From: an uncultured Clostridium sp.
Lineage (GTDB): Bacteria > Bacillota > Clostridia > Lachnospirales > Lachnospiraceae
Reading direction: 5' to 3'
Length of the DNA stretch: 64,000 bases
Assembly (NCBI GenBank): GCA_945915475.1
Contig: CAMEFI010000016.1
Coordinates: 1-64,000, forward strand
Within the stretch, counting starts at the first letter, position 1. Each line of letters begins with the position of its first letter. The notes under the pieces are model-generated. The model made no database searches and was not told where the DNA came from. It saw nothing but the letters and a program-made list of their open reading frames with translations. This document shows, piece after piece, positions 9,370 to 17,176 of this stretch. Made by a program: the position numbers and the translations under genes.

Positions 9370-10644
9370 ATGGATTATAGAACAGTTTCATATTATCAGG
9401 AGTTTCATTGTATTGGGGGGATTTGTGAAGATTCCTGTTGCGAAAATTGGGAGATTGATTTAGATGATGCCTCTTTGAAACAATATATGAAACAGGGAGG
9501 TGCCTTTGGAAAACGTCTGAAAGATAATACACGGATAAAGGATAAGCAATTTATTTTGAATGGAACCAGGTGCCCGTTTTTAAATGATGACAATCTGTGT
9601 GATATCTATATTGAGATGGGAGAACAGTGTCTTTGTGAGACGTGCACTAATTTTCCACGGCATGTAGAAGAGTTTGATGATCTGAAAGAAGTCAGTCTTA
9701 CTATGTCCTGTCCTGAGGCAAGCCGGATTATGCTGGCAAAGAAGGATAAAATGACCTTTGTTTGCAGAAAAGGACAGGATGAAGAGTATGGATTGAAACA
9801 TTTAGAACCGGTGAAATCCCTTGCTTTCTGGAAAAAGCCAACGGTGAATAAGCTTGACAAACCACTGTTTGACATTTTATTTGATGCAAGACAGCTTTTG
9901 TATGATATCTTACAGGACAGAAGCGAACCTATTGCAAAAAGAGCTGCCACGGCGTTGGTTTTTGCCTATGAGATTCAGGATTTTATAGATGGTAAGGAAT
10001 ATGATAAGATTCCACCGAAGATGGAGGATTACCGTAAACCGGAAAAGAAGATATTATTGGAGAAATATTATGCCAAACATGAGAAGAAGGTTGCTGAAAA
10101 AGAAGAATGGATGCGACAGATTTTGAATATGTTTGAAGGGTTGGAGACCATCAAGGAAGAATGGACGGGATTGCTGTCTGATGGAATGAAGATTATGCAC
10201 GGAGAAGGGGAACTGGCTGGAATATTGTTATCCGCAGGCCTTTTAGATGAATCGGAGAAGGAAGAGGAAGAATCCAGCAGTTTTCTTCGAAATTATGCAA
10301 TTTCCTATCAGCAGTTCCTGGATTATTACCAGGAAAAAGAATATGAATATGAACATATTCTGGTATATTATATATTTAATTATTTTTTAGGAGCATCTTA
10401 TGATCATGATGTATTTACAAAGGTAAAGTTTGCGGTAATATCCTATTTGGTAATACTGGAGTTAGACGTTGCAGTATGGCTCAAACAGCAAAAGGAATTT
10501 TTATATGAAGATCAGGTAAAAGTAGCACATGCATATTCGAAGGAGGTGGAACATTCTTATAATAATTTCGAATCTCTTCAATTAGTGCTTTCTGCACATC
10601 CTATTCTGGATGTAGAACATATTCTGATTGGATTATTGTCGTAA
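9370..10644 (+). CDS. FliB-like protein (flagellin lysine-N-methylase family)
   Basis: The product of about 424 residues has the cysteine-cluster N-terminal half typical of FliB: CxxxCCENW, then RCPFLND-NLCDIY, CLCETCTNFPR and SCPEASRIML within the first ~125 residues. The C-terminal part is mostly helical and less conserved. FliB proteins methylate lysines of flagellin in Salmonella and relatives, and the cysteines may hold an Fe-S cluster. No flagellar genes occur in the window, so flagellin as substrate is uncertain. Two starts are possible (9364 or 9370); GAAGGA at 9358-9363 suits 9370 better. It lies 12 bases after proB in a same-strand cluster. Confidence 0.78.
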   Translation: MDYRTVSYYQEFHCIGGICEDSCCENWEIDLDDASLKQYMKQGGAFGKRLKDNTRIKDKQFILNGTRCPFLNDDNLCDIYIEMGEQCLCETCTNFPRHVEEFDDLKEVSLTMSCPEASRIMLAKKDKMTFVCRKGQDEEYGLKHLEPVKSLAFWKKPTVNKLDKPLFDILFDARQLLYDILQDRSEPIAKRAATALVFAYEIQDFIDGKEYDKIPPKMEDYRKPEKKILLEKYYAKHEKKVAEKEEWMRQILNMFEGLETIKEEWTGLLSDGMKIMHGEGELAGILLSAGLLDESEKEEEESSSFLRNYAISYQQFLDYYQEKEYEYEHILVYYIFNYFLGASYDHDVFTKVKFAVISYLVILELDVAVWLKQQKEFLYEDQVKVAHAYSKEVEHSYNNFESLQLVLSAHPILDVEHILIGLLS

Positions 10645-10673
10645 AAATGAGATAAAAAGGAATATTTGAAGGA

Positions 10674-11510
10674 ATGATGAATAGAATGAAAAAAGACGCA
10701 AAGAGAAAAAAGTTAGAAATGGCACTGTTTTTCAGACGGGCAAGCAGGGAAATTAAAGAGAGAAAAGGGATATTCGTAGTATATCTTCTGTTGAGATTAT
10801 CGGTTATTCTGGTATTGGTGGCACAGTGCTTTAACCATAATTATGAAAATGTTTTTTTATGTATCTTAACATTGGTGTTGTTCACATTGCCTACCTTTAT
10901 TGAGAAGAAGTTACGGATACGCTTCCCGGATACCATGGAGATTATTATACTCCTATTTATCTATTCTGCAGAGATCTTAGGAGAGATACACTCCATGTAT
11001 ACCCGAATACCATTGTGGGACACCATACTGCATACAATGAATGGATTCCTGGTGGCAGCTGTGGGATTCTGTCTCATTGATTTATTGAACCGGAATGAGA
11101 AGTTCACGTTCAAATTGTCGCCACTTTATCTTGCAGTGGTTGCATTTTGTTTCTCTATGACCATAGGTGTGTTGTGGGAATTTTTCGAATATTCCATGGA
11201 TAATTTTTTGTTAATGGATATGCAAAAGGATACAGTAGTGAACAGGATTTCTTCTGTGACATTAGATCCTGAAGGCCTGAATCATACGGTGGTGATAAAG
11301 GATATTGAGGGGGTTGTTCTGAAGACGGCAGAGGGAGATGTGGAATTGCCGGTGGAAGGCTATCTTGATATCGGATTACAGGATACCATGGAGGATCTTT
11401 TTGTCAACTTTATTGGTGCAGTAGTATTCTCAGTAATTGGATTTTTCTATGTGAAGAGGAAAGGAAAAGGGAAGATTGCGAAACGATTCATACCCGAGGT
11501 GTATGAGTAG
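10674..11510 (+). CDS. YjdF/DUF2238-like integral membrane protein
   Basis: This 278-residue protein has a basic N-terminal segment, about six hydrophobic helices, and a soluble insertion of ~75 residues before the last helix. Features recalled for the YjdF (DUF2238) family are visible: PDTMEIIILLFIYSAEILGE, WDTILHTMNGFL, GVLWEFFEYSMD and DTMEDLFVNFIGA, with conserved acidic residues within or near membrane helices. The biochemical function of the family is unknown. The start could be 10674, 10677 or 10686; GAAGGA precedes the first two. It closes the nrnA-proB-fliB-like cluster. The stop codon directly abuts the aspS promoter, leaving no room for a terminator. Confidence 0.7.
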   Translation: MMNRMKKDAKRKKLEMALFFRRASREIKERKGIFVVYLLLRLSVILVLVAQCFNHNYENVFLCILTLVLFTLPTFIEKKLRIRFPDTMEIIILLFIYSAEILGEIHSMYTRIPLWDTILHTMNGFLVAAVGFCLIDLLNRNEKFTFKLSPLYLAVVAFCFSMTIGVLWEFFEYSMDNFLLMDMQKDTVVNRISSVTLDPEGLNHTVVIKDIEGVVLKTAEGDVELPVEGYLDIGLQDTMEDLFVNFIGAVVFSVIGFFYVKRKGKGKIAKRFIPEVYE

Positions 11511-11539
11511 TTGACAAGGACAGATTCCTGCGATATAAT
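11511..11539 (+). promoter_or_regulatory. Strong sigma-A promoter of aspS
   Basis: Consensus TTGACA (11511-11516), 17-bp spacer and TATAAT (11534-11539), starting on the base after the preceding stop codon. Confidence 0.88.
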
Positions 11540-11559
11540 GATGTGGATTTTGAGAGAAT

Positions 11560-11838
11560 CCGAAAATGGCAATGACGAAGAGAAGTAGTATCCGTTATCG
11601 TTCCCAGTGAGTGAAGGACAGTGAGAACTTCGCAAAGTGAATGGATATGAATAACACTTTAACAGCTGCAATCTGAACGTATTTTTAGAATATCAGTAGG
11701 TGCGACGTAGGTTGGACGTAACACAACAAGGTTTTGTAGAAACCGGTAAGAGACTGCATGTGCAGTAATTCAGGTGGTACCGCGGACATAGATAACTGTT
11801 CGTCCTGAACGGAATACGTTTAGGATGGGCAGTTTTTT
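11560..11838 (+). promoter_or_regulatory. T-box leader controlling aspS; specifier reads as AAC (Asn)
   Basis: The canonical T-box core GGTGGTACCGCGG lies at about 11773-11785. A 15-bp stem (11796-11810 with 11818-11832, several G-T pairs) followed by six T forms the terminator. In Stem I, AGTA (11584-11587) is followed by a helix, TATCCGTT (11589-11596) with AATGGATA (11640-11647), and then by GAA-T-AAC-A (11649-11656). This matches the layout of the characterised glyQS T-box (AGUA, helix, GAA-N-codon-A), so the specifier is read as AAC at 11653-11655. By family knowledge, uncharged tRNA binding stabilises the antiterminator and allows aspS transcription. The specifier assignment is by eye and is the least certain part. 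Confidence 0.88.
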
Positions 11839-11910
11839 ACTTTATTAGGAAACTTCATAGGATAAGATATTTTATTTTATACATAATAAAGGAAAGAAAA
11901 GGAGAGAGAG

Positions 11911-13662
11911 ATGAACACAGATAACATTTATCGTAACCGGACCCTTGATCAGATTGGTGAGGGAGATGTTGGGACAACTTTACGTGTTGCCGGATGGATT
12001 GAAAATATCCGTGACCATGGTGGCGTGTCATTTATTGATTTGAGAGATATGTACGGTGTGCTGCAGGTGGTTATGAGAGATACTACTTTGTTGGATGGTT
12101 TGAATAAGGAAGATTGTATTTCCATCGAAGGTGTGATGGAACATCGTGATGAGGAGACTTATAATCCGAAGATTCCTACCGGAACTGTGGAGTTAGAAGC
12201 TAAGAAGGTGGAGATACTTGGTAAGGTATATCGTCAGCTTCCATTTGAAATTATGACTTCCAAAGAGACCAGAGAAGATGTTCGGTTGAAATATCGTTAT
12301 CTGGATATGCGGAACACGAAGGTGAAAGACAATATGGTATTTCGTTCTAAGGTAATCAGCTTCCTGAGACAGAAAATGACAGATATAGGATTTTTGGAGA
12401 TGCAGACTCCGATTCTTTGTGCATCTTCTCCGGAGGGGGCAAGAGATTATATTGTGCCTTCCCGTAAGTTTAAGGGTAAATTCTATGCGCTTCCTCAGGC
12501 ACCACAGCAGTACAAGCAGTTATTGATGGTTTCCGGAATTGATAAGTATTTCCAGATTGCACCGTGTTTCCGTGATGAGGATGCGAGAGCGGACCGCAGC
12601 CCGGGAGAGTTCTATCAGCTTGATTTTGAGATGGCATTTGCAACACAGGAAGATGTATTCAAAGTTGGCGAGGAAGTATTATCGGAGACTTTTGCAAAGT
12701 TTGCACCGGAGGGAGCACAGATTACACAGACCCCATTCCCGATTATCAGTTATAAGGAAGCAATGCTTACTTACGGTACAGATAAACCGGACCTTCGGAA
12801 TCCACTTCGTATTATTGATGTGACAGAGTTCTTCTCAAGATGTACGTTTAAGCCATTCCATGATAAGACGGTTCGGGCCATCAATGTACATGCAAAGCTT
12901 ACAAAGGGACAGCATGAGAAATTACTGAAATATGCACAGTCCATCGGAATGGGTGGACTTGGTTATCTTGAAGTGTTAGAAGATATGAGTTATAAGGGAC
13001 CGATTGACAAGTTCATTCCGGATGATATGAAAGAGGAGATACGTGAGCTTGCCGGATTGCAGGCTGGCGATACCATTTTCTTCATTGCGGATGTGGAAGA
13101 ACTTGCAGCATCCTATGCCGGACAGCTTCGTACAGAGATTGCAACCCGTTTGGATCTGATTGAGAAGAATGCGTATCGCTTCTGTTATATTAATGATTTT
13201 CCGATGTATGAGTATGATAAGGAGAGTAAGAAGATTATCTTTACGCATAATCCGTTCTCTATGCCACAGGGTGGACTTGATGCATTGAAGGATAAGAATC
13301 CATTAGATATTCTTGCATACCAGTATGATATTGTATGTAATGGTGTGGAGCTATCCTCCGGTGCAGTTCGTAACCATAATTTAGATATTATGGTGAAAGC
13401 GTTTGAAATTGCAGGATATACAGAAGATGATTTGAAGGAGAAATTTGGAGCGCTTTACAATGCGTTCCAGTTTGGTGCACCACCACATGCAGGTATGGCA
13501 CCGGGTGTTGATCGTATGATCATGCTTCTTCGCAATGAGGAGAATATCCGTGAGGTTATTCCGTTCCCTATGAATGGTAATGCACAGGATCTGATGTGCG
13601 GCGCACCGGGAGAGGTGACCGAGCAGCAACTTCGAGAAGTACACATTAAGGTAAGACAGTAA
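11911..13662 (+). CDS. aspS: Aspartyl-tRNA synthetase
   Basis: AspRS attaches aspartate to tRNA. The 583-residue protein has the bacterial class IIb layout: OB-fold anticodon domain (residues ~1-110, with WIENIRDHGGVSFIDLRD), catalytic motif 2 region FRDEDARADRSPGEFYQLD, an inserted GAD domain in the middle, and motif 3 GMAPGVDRMIMLL near the C terminus. AGGAGAGAG precedes the ATG. A T-box leader and its own promoter control it. The leader appears to read an asparagine codon, which would fit a non-discriminating AspRS that also charges tRNA-Asn for later amidation by GatCAB. That specificity is inference and cannot be judged from the protein by eye. Confidence 0.97.
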   Translation: MNTDNIYRNRTLDQIGEGDVGTTLRVAGWIENIRDHGGVSFIDLRDMYGVLQVVMRDTTLLDGLNKEDCISIEGVMEHRDEETYNPKIPTGTVELEAKKVEILGKVYRQLPFEIMTSKETREDVRLKYRYLDMRNTKVKDNMVFRSKVISFLRQKMTDIGFLEMQTPILCASSPEGARDYIVPSRKFKGKFYALPQAPQQYKQLLMVSGIDKYFQIAPCFRDEDARADRSPGEFYQLDFEMAFATQEDVFKVGEEVLSETFAKFAPEGAQITQTPFPIISYKEAMLTYGTDKPDLRNPLRIIDVTEFFSRCTFKPFHDKTVRAINVHAKLTKGQHEKLLKYAQSIGMGGLGYLEVLEDMSYKGPIDKFIPDDMKEEIRELAGLQAGDTIFFIADVEELAASYAGQLRTEIATRLDLIEKNAYRFCYINDFPMYEYDKESKKIIFTHNPFSMPQGGLDALKDKNPLDILAYQYDIVCNGVELSSGAVRNHNLDIMVKAFEIAGYTEDDLKEKFGALYNAFQFGAPPHAGMAPGVDRMIMLLRNEENIREVIPFPMNGNAQDLMCGAPGEVTEQQLREVHIKVRQ

Positions 13663-13682
13663 CAAAAGAAGAAAAAATGAGA

Positions 13683-13722
13683 TACAAGGAAGTATTGGAG
13701 ACAGTCTTCCTTGTATTTTTTT
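13683..13722 (+). terminator. Terminator after aspS
   Basis: Perfect 10-bp arms TACAAGGAAG (13683-13692) and CTTCCTTGTA (13706-13715), followed by a run of T. Confidence 0.92.
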
Positions 13723-13741
13723 CAATTACCTGTTGAATAAT

Positions 13742-13950
13742 TAGGCGTTTGCGAAACGCCTGTTTCTTCTATAAACGTTGTGCAATTGGACAATATCCTC
13801 ACAGGCACGCTTGCGCTGCTCGCGCCTCGCAGCGGTACTAAACTCGTGCTTCACACTCGTTAAGTACCGGCGGTCTCAAAGCACCTGCTTAGGATACTTG
13901 TCAAATCTGCACAACTCAATATACATTTTCAAGAGTTTCGCAATTACCTA
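13742..13950. repeat. Dispersed ~209-bp MITE-like repeat (copy A)
   Basis: This is a full copy, inverted relative to the copies at 2275 and 35557. It is flanked by near-identical 11-mers, TGTTGAATAAT (13731-13741) and TATTAAATAAT (13951-13961; 9 of 11 match), consistent with a decayed target duplication. The end nearest the YitT-family gene has an outward promoter-like pair: TTGTCA (13898-13903), 16-bp spacer, TATACA (13920-13925). Together with the aspS terminator it fills the 318-bp gap between aspS and the next gene. Confidence 0.88.
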
Positions 13951-13979
13951 TATTAAATAATATGGAAAAGGAGAGGAAT

Positions 13980-14855
13980 ATGGAGCTTGCAAAAAAGATA
14001 CAAGGAAAGAACGTAATTATGCTAACATTGGCAGGTATCATTAATGCTTTTGGGGTGACGATATTTCTGACACCGGTTAGATTGTATGATAGTGGAATTT
14101 CCGGAACATCTATGTTGTTGTCGCAGGTTACGCCAGATTATTTATCGTTGTCGGTATTTTTACTGTTATTAAATATTCCGGTATTTTTATATGGATTGAA
14201 GAAACAGGGAATATTGTTTACATTATATGCAATCTATACCGTTTTTATATATTCTCTAATGGCATGGATGATTACCGATGTATTGCCGGTTGATGTCAGT
14301 ATGGCTTCGCCTCTTGCAGGGACAGATTTGTTATTATGTGCATTGTTTGGAGGAGTGATCTCCGGTGCAGGAAGCGGACTTGCCATTCGTTTTGGTGGAG
14401 CTATGGACGGAATAGAGGTTTTAGCGGTTATTTTTGCAAAGCGGATAGGGCTAACGGTGGGAACGTTTGTCATGGCATATAATGTAGTACTTTATGTGAT
14501 ATGCGGAATTGTCATTGAAAGCTGGATTTTGCCCTTATATTCCATTGTAACCTATGCTGCCGCATTAAAAACAGTGGATTTTATTGTGGATGGCTTTGAT
14601 CGCGCAAAATGTGCTATGATCGTCACAACAAAACCAACCTTAATATGCAATGCGCTTTCTGCCGAATTTGAAAGTGGAATGACTTGGATTGATGCAAGAG
14701 GTGGATATTCCAATACGCCAAAAACCATGATATATTTTGTGCTGAACCGTTTTCAGATAACAAAAATGCGTCAGATTGTCCATGAGATTGATCCGAAAGC
14801 GTATATTACCCTTAGTGAAGTGGCAGATGTATTTTCGGCGAATCAGAAAGAATAG
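13980..14855 (+). CDS. YitT-family membrane protein (DUF161/DUF2179)
   Basis: The product of 291 residues has five to six membrane helices in the first ~200 residues, with the family pattern IINAFGVTIFLTPVRLYDSGISG and GSGLAIRFGGAMDGIEVLAV, and a C-terminal cytosolic DUF2179 domain (KPTLICNAL, GMTWIDARGGYSN, EIDPKAYITLSEVADVF). The transported substrate, if any, is not known for the family. Start choice: ATG at 13980 has AAGGAG (13968-13973) six bases upstream; an earlier in-frame ATG at 13962 precedes that site. The immediate upstream DNA is the end of repeat copy A, whose outward promoter-like sequence may drive this gene. No clear terminator follows. Confidence 0.87.
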   Translation: MELAKKIQGKNVIMLTLAGIINAFGVTIFLTPVRLYDSGISGTSMLLSQVTPDYLSLSVFLLLLNIPVFLYGLKKQGILFTLYAIYTVFIYSLMAWMITDVLPVDVSMASPLAGTDLLLCALFGGVISGAGSGLAIRFGGAMDGIEVLAVIFAKRIGLTVGTFVMAYNVVLYVICGIVIESWILPLYSIVTYAAALKTVDFIVDGFDRAKCAMIVTTKPTLICNALSAEFESGMTWIDARGGYSNTPKTMIYFVLNRFQITKMRQIVHEIDPKAYITLSEVADVFSANQKE

Positions 14856-14868
14856 AGAGAAAGATGAT

Positions 14869-14896
14869 TTTACATAGATTTAACATAGATTTTACC
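14869..14896 (+). promoter_or_regulatory. Putative PhoP (PHO) box: three 11-bp-spaced direct repeats
   Basis: TTTACA (14869-14874), TTAACA (14880-14885) and TTTACC (14891-14896) are separated by identical TAGAT spacers. This matches the Bacillus-type PHO box, TT(A/T)A(C/T)A hexamers 4-6 bp apart. A weak core promoter (TTGAAA at 14909, poor -10 near 14931) lies downstream and the next gene is a Na/Pi-cotransporter homologue, so phosphate-starvation activation is inferred. Confidence 0.6.
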
Positions 14897-15012
14897 GGCA
14901 GACGCTAGTTGAAATATTATCTTATCCCTTACATTAAATGTGTGAAAAAGAGGAATTAATAAATTAAGTATTATGTGAAAGAAAACACATAGAAAATGTG
15001 AGAGGTAGTAAG

Positions 15013-16719
15013 ATGAATAGTACATTTATGACGTTATTTGGCTTGTTAGGTGGTTTGGCATTATTTCTGTTTGGAATGGAAATGATGAGCGATGGATTGC
15101 AAAAGGCAGCGGGAGAACGGATGCGATATATTTTGGGGCTGCTTACGAGAAATCCGATTATGGGTGTGCTTGCAGGTACACTTGTAACAGCGGTATTACA
15201 AAGTAGTAGTGCCACAACAGTTATGGTTATTGGTTTTGTAAGTGCAGGTCTTATGACGTTACCACAGGCGATATCTATTATTCTGGGTGCCAATATTGGA
15301 ACAACGATAACGGCGCAGATTATAGCATTTGATATTAGTGATTATATATATCCCATCATATTTATCGGCTTTTTCATTGGTTTTCTTGCGAAGAAAGAGA
15401 TCATTAAGAATATTGGAAACACAATACTGGGATTTGGTATTTTATTCATAGGAATTGAGACGATGGGGACGACAATGAAACCGTTGGCGTCCAGTCCGTT
15501 TTTTTTGGATATGATTGGAAAAGTTGCAGATATTCCGGTTCTTGGTCTTTTGCTGGGAGCAGGAATCACATTAGTGGTGCAGAGTTCTTCAGCTGTAATT
15601 GCAGTACTTCAGAATTTTGCGGCACAGGCAGGTCCGGATGGAGTTTCCTCTATCCTTGGATTGGCCGGAGCCATACCAATTCTTTTGGGAAGTAATATTG
15701 GAACGACCATTACAGCCTTACTGGCCTGTATTGGACAGAATCGGGATGCAAAACGTACAGCGATTGCGCATACGGTTTTCAATGTTACAGGATCTGTTTT
15801 GTTTATGTTTATCATTCCGTGGTATGCCAAATTAGTTACAATAATATCACCGAAGGGAAACGAAGTGGATGTGATATCAAGACAGATTGCCAATGCGCAT
15901 ACAGGATTCAATGTTGTGAATACCATTATCTGGATTCCACTGATCTGGCTGATGGTGAAGATTGTGATGTGGATTTTGCCAGATAAGGACAGGGAAGAAA
16001 AAGAAGAGACAAGATTTTTGGATGTTAATGTAGTAAACCAGCCGGTAGTTGCTTTGCATCTGGTATCAAAGGAGATTATCTATTATGCAATGCAGATGGA
16101 AAAGTTCTTAGGAGAGATAAAACAAGCAATGTTAGAAGGCGGTTTGGAATTATTAGATCAGGCAGATATGCGTTTGGAAAAAGTAAAGAGTACACATGAA
16201 GATATCTATAATTATCTGTTGAGTCTGTTTGCCGGCGGTGCCATGAATGAAGATCAGTCGGCACATGCCATGGAGATTATGTATATGGTGGAGGATTTGG
16301 AACGAATCAGCCGTTGTATGGAGGAATTGTTGTCGATTACGCGCGAGAAGACCATGAAGAATTTTCATTTCTCAAAGAGGGCAATGGAAGAGATTGAAGA
16401 AAGCTTTGATGTAATCACATCCATGTATATGGAGTCGGTTCATTTGATTATGTATGGTGATAAGGAAGCAGTATCAGATGTGGAGCGTTATATGAAACGA
16501 ATTGCAAAATTGGAGAAAAATGTCCGCAAGAATCATAAGAAGCGCATCAAAGAAGGTAACTGTCGCCCGGAGTTTACGAATATTTTTGCAAATATTTTCC
16601 ATAGTATGGAGCGGATTGGGGAGAATTGCAGCAATATTAAAGATTCCGTTGCGGATGATATGTATCTAAAATATCTGCCGGAGATGGATACCAATAGGAT
16701 TATAGTACCGGAAATATAG
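15013..16719 (+). CDS. Na+/phosphate cotransporter family protein with PhoU-like C-terminal domain
   Basis: The 568-residue protein has two inverted transmembrane repeats (residues ~1-310), each with the family signature: TAVLQSSSATTVMVIGFV with GANIGTTITA in the first, and LVVQSSSAVIAVLQ with GSNIGTTITALLA in the second. These QSSS and G(A/S)NIGTT motifs define the NptA/YjbB-type Na/Pi cotransporters. Residues ~340-560 are helical and acidic and resemble PhoU, which in relatives senses phosphate status. The likely role is sodium-coupled phosphate movement across the cytoplasmic membrane, with direction not readable. The start at 15013 (ATG) follows AGAGG; a GTG at 14998 is an alternative. 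The PHO-box-like repeats upstream support a phosphate role. Confidence 0.9.
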   Translation: MNSTFMTLFGLLGGLALFLFGMEMMSDGLQKAAGERMRYILGLLTRNPIMGVLAGTLVTAVLQSSSATTVMVIGFVSAGLMTLPQAISIILGANIGTTITAQIIAFDISDYIYPIIFIGFFIGFLAKKEIIKNIGNTILGFGILFIGIETMGTTMKPLASSPFFLDMIGKVADIPVLGLLLGAGITLVVQSSSAVIAVLQNFAAQAGPDGVSSILGLAGAIPILLGSNIGTTITALLACIGQNRDAKRTAIAHTVFNVTGSVLFMFIIPWYAKLVTIISPKGNEVDVISRQIANAHTGFNVVNTIIWIPLIWLMVKIVMWILPDKDREEKEETRFLDVNVVNQPVVALHLVSKEIIYYAMQMEKFLGEIKQAMLEGGLELLDQADMRLEKVKSTHEDIYNYLLSLFAGGAMNEDQSAHAMEIMYMVEDLERISRCMEELLSITREKTMKNFHFSKRAMEEIEESFDVITSMYMESVHLIMYGDKEAVSDVERYMKRIAKLEKNVRKNHKKRIKEGNCRPEFTNIFANIFHSMERIGENCSNIKDSVADDMYLKYLPEMDTNRIIVPEI

Positions 16720-16750
16720 AATATGAAAAATTGAATAATCCCATGTGATG

Positions 16751-16981
16751 TTAAGAAAAAATATACATCACAATGAAAACGACGGCAAGGAGAAGCAATA
16801 AAATAAAATGTTGACCTAATACAATGCTGGTAATCCATGTAATCAGCAAAAGAGTAATTAGTATCAGCATGCTGATTCGAAACAGTATGAGTAATTTGTG
16901 TTGTCTGGTTGTGACTGCGGCAAAATATGCCATCAGCATACAGGCAGCCACGATCATAATTAATATTAGTAATCCTTTCAT
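16751..16981 (-). CDS. Small two-helix membrane protein, unknown function
   Basis: This predicted protein of 76 residues lies on the minus strand in the gap between the Na/Pi transporter and the MATE exporter. I do not recognise a family. Two hydrophobic helices are obvious, residues ~2-22 and ~33-75, the second region broken by a short polar turn (ITSIVLGQHF). The start at 16981 is chosen because AGAGGTGAAGG precedes it; an extended -10 (TGTTATAAT on the minus strand, 17000-17008) lies just upstream. These two signals make it more likely to be real than chance. The alternative is that it is a non-coding AT-rich stretch. Confidence 0.5.
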   Translation of the reverse strand: MKGLLILIMIVAACMLMAYFAAVTTRQHKLLILFRISMLILITLLLITWITSIVLGQHFILLLLLAVVFIVMYIFS

Positions 16982-16999
16982 ACCTTCACCTCTTTCCAT

Positions 17000-17008
17000 A
17001 TTATAACA
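17000..17008 (-). promoter_or_regulatory. Extended -10 promoter for the small membrane protein
   Basis: The minus strand reads TGTTATAAT, a TGn extended -10, about 20 bp before the chosen start. The -35 region is poor. Confidence 0.45.
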
Positions 17009-17176
17009 CAAAACATTTGTTCTCACTAGTCCCTTTTCTGCATAGATTTTAGTTTGTTTTTTGTGGAGAAGGGCACTTGACAGTCTGTGGAAATTGTGCC
17101 ACAGTTAGTATTGTGTGTTTTGTGGCTCCTGATAGAGGAGGATATAATAAGTCAGAATGAGTGGAGGCAAAAGAGA

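Noticed and set aside
13778-13960. 60-codon open frame across repeat copy A
   Set aside because: Same reason as above: it follows the repeat rather than a gene.
14234-14473. Minus-strand open frame within the YitT-family gene
   Set aside because: It is a shadow of a well-supported membrane protein gene, rich in Pro, Ser and Thr as expected for the antisense of hydrophobic codons.
17077-17111. TTGACA before the MATE gene as a sigma-A promoter
   Set aside because: The nearest -10-like hexamer (TAGTAT) is 23 bp away, outside the usual 15-19 bp range.
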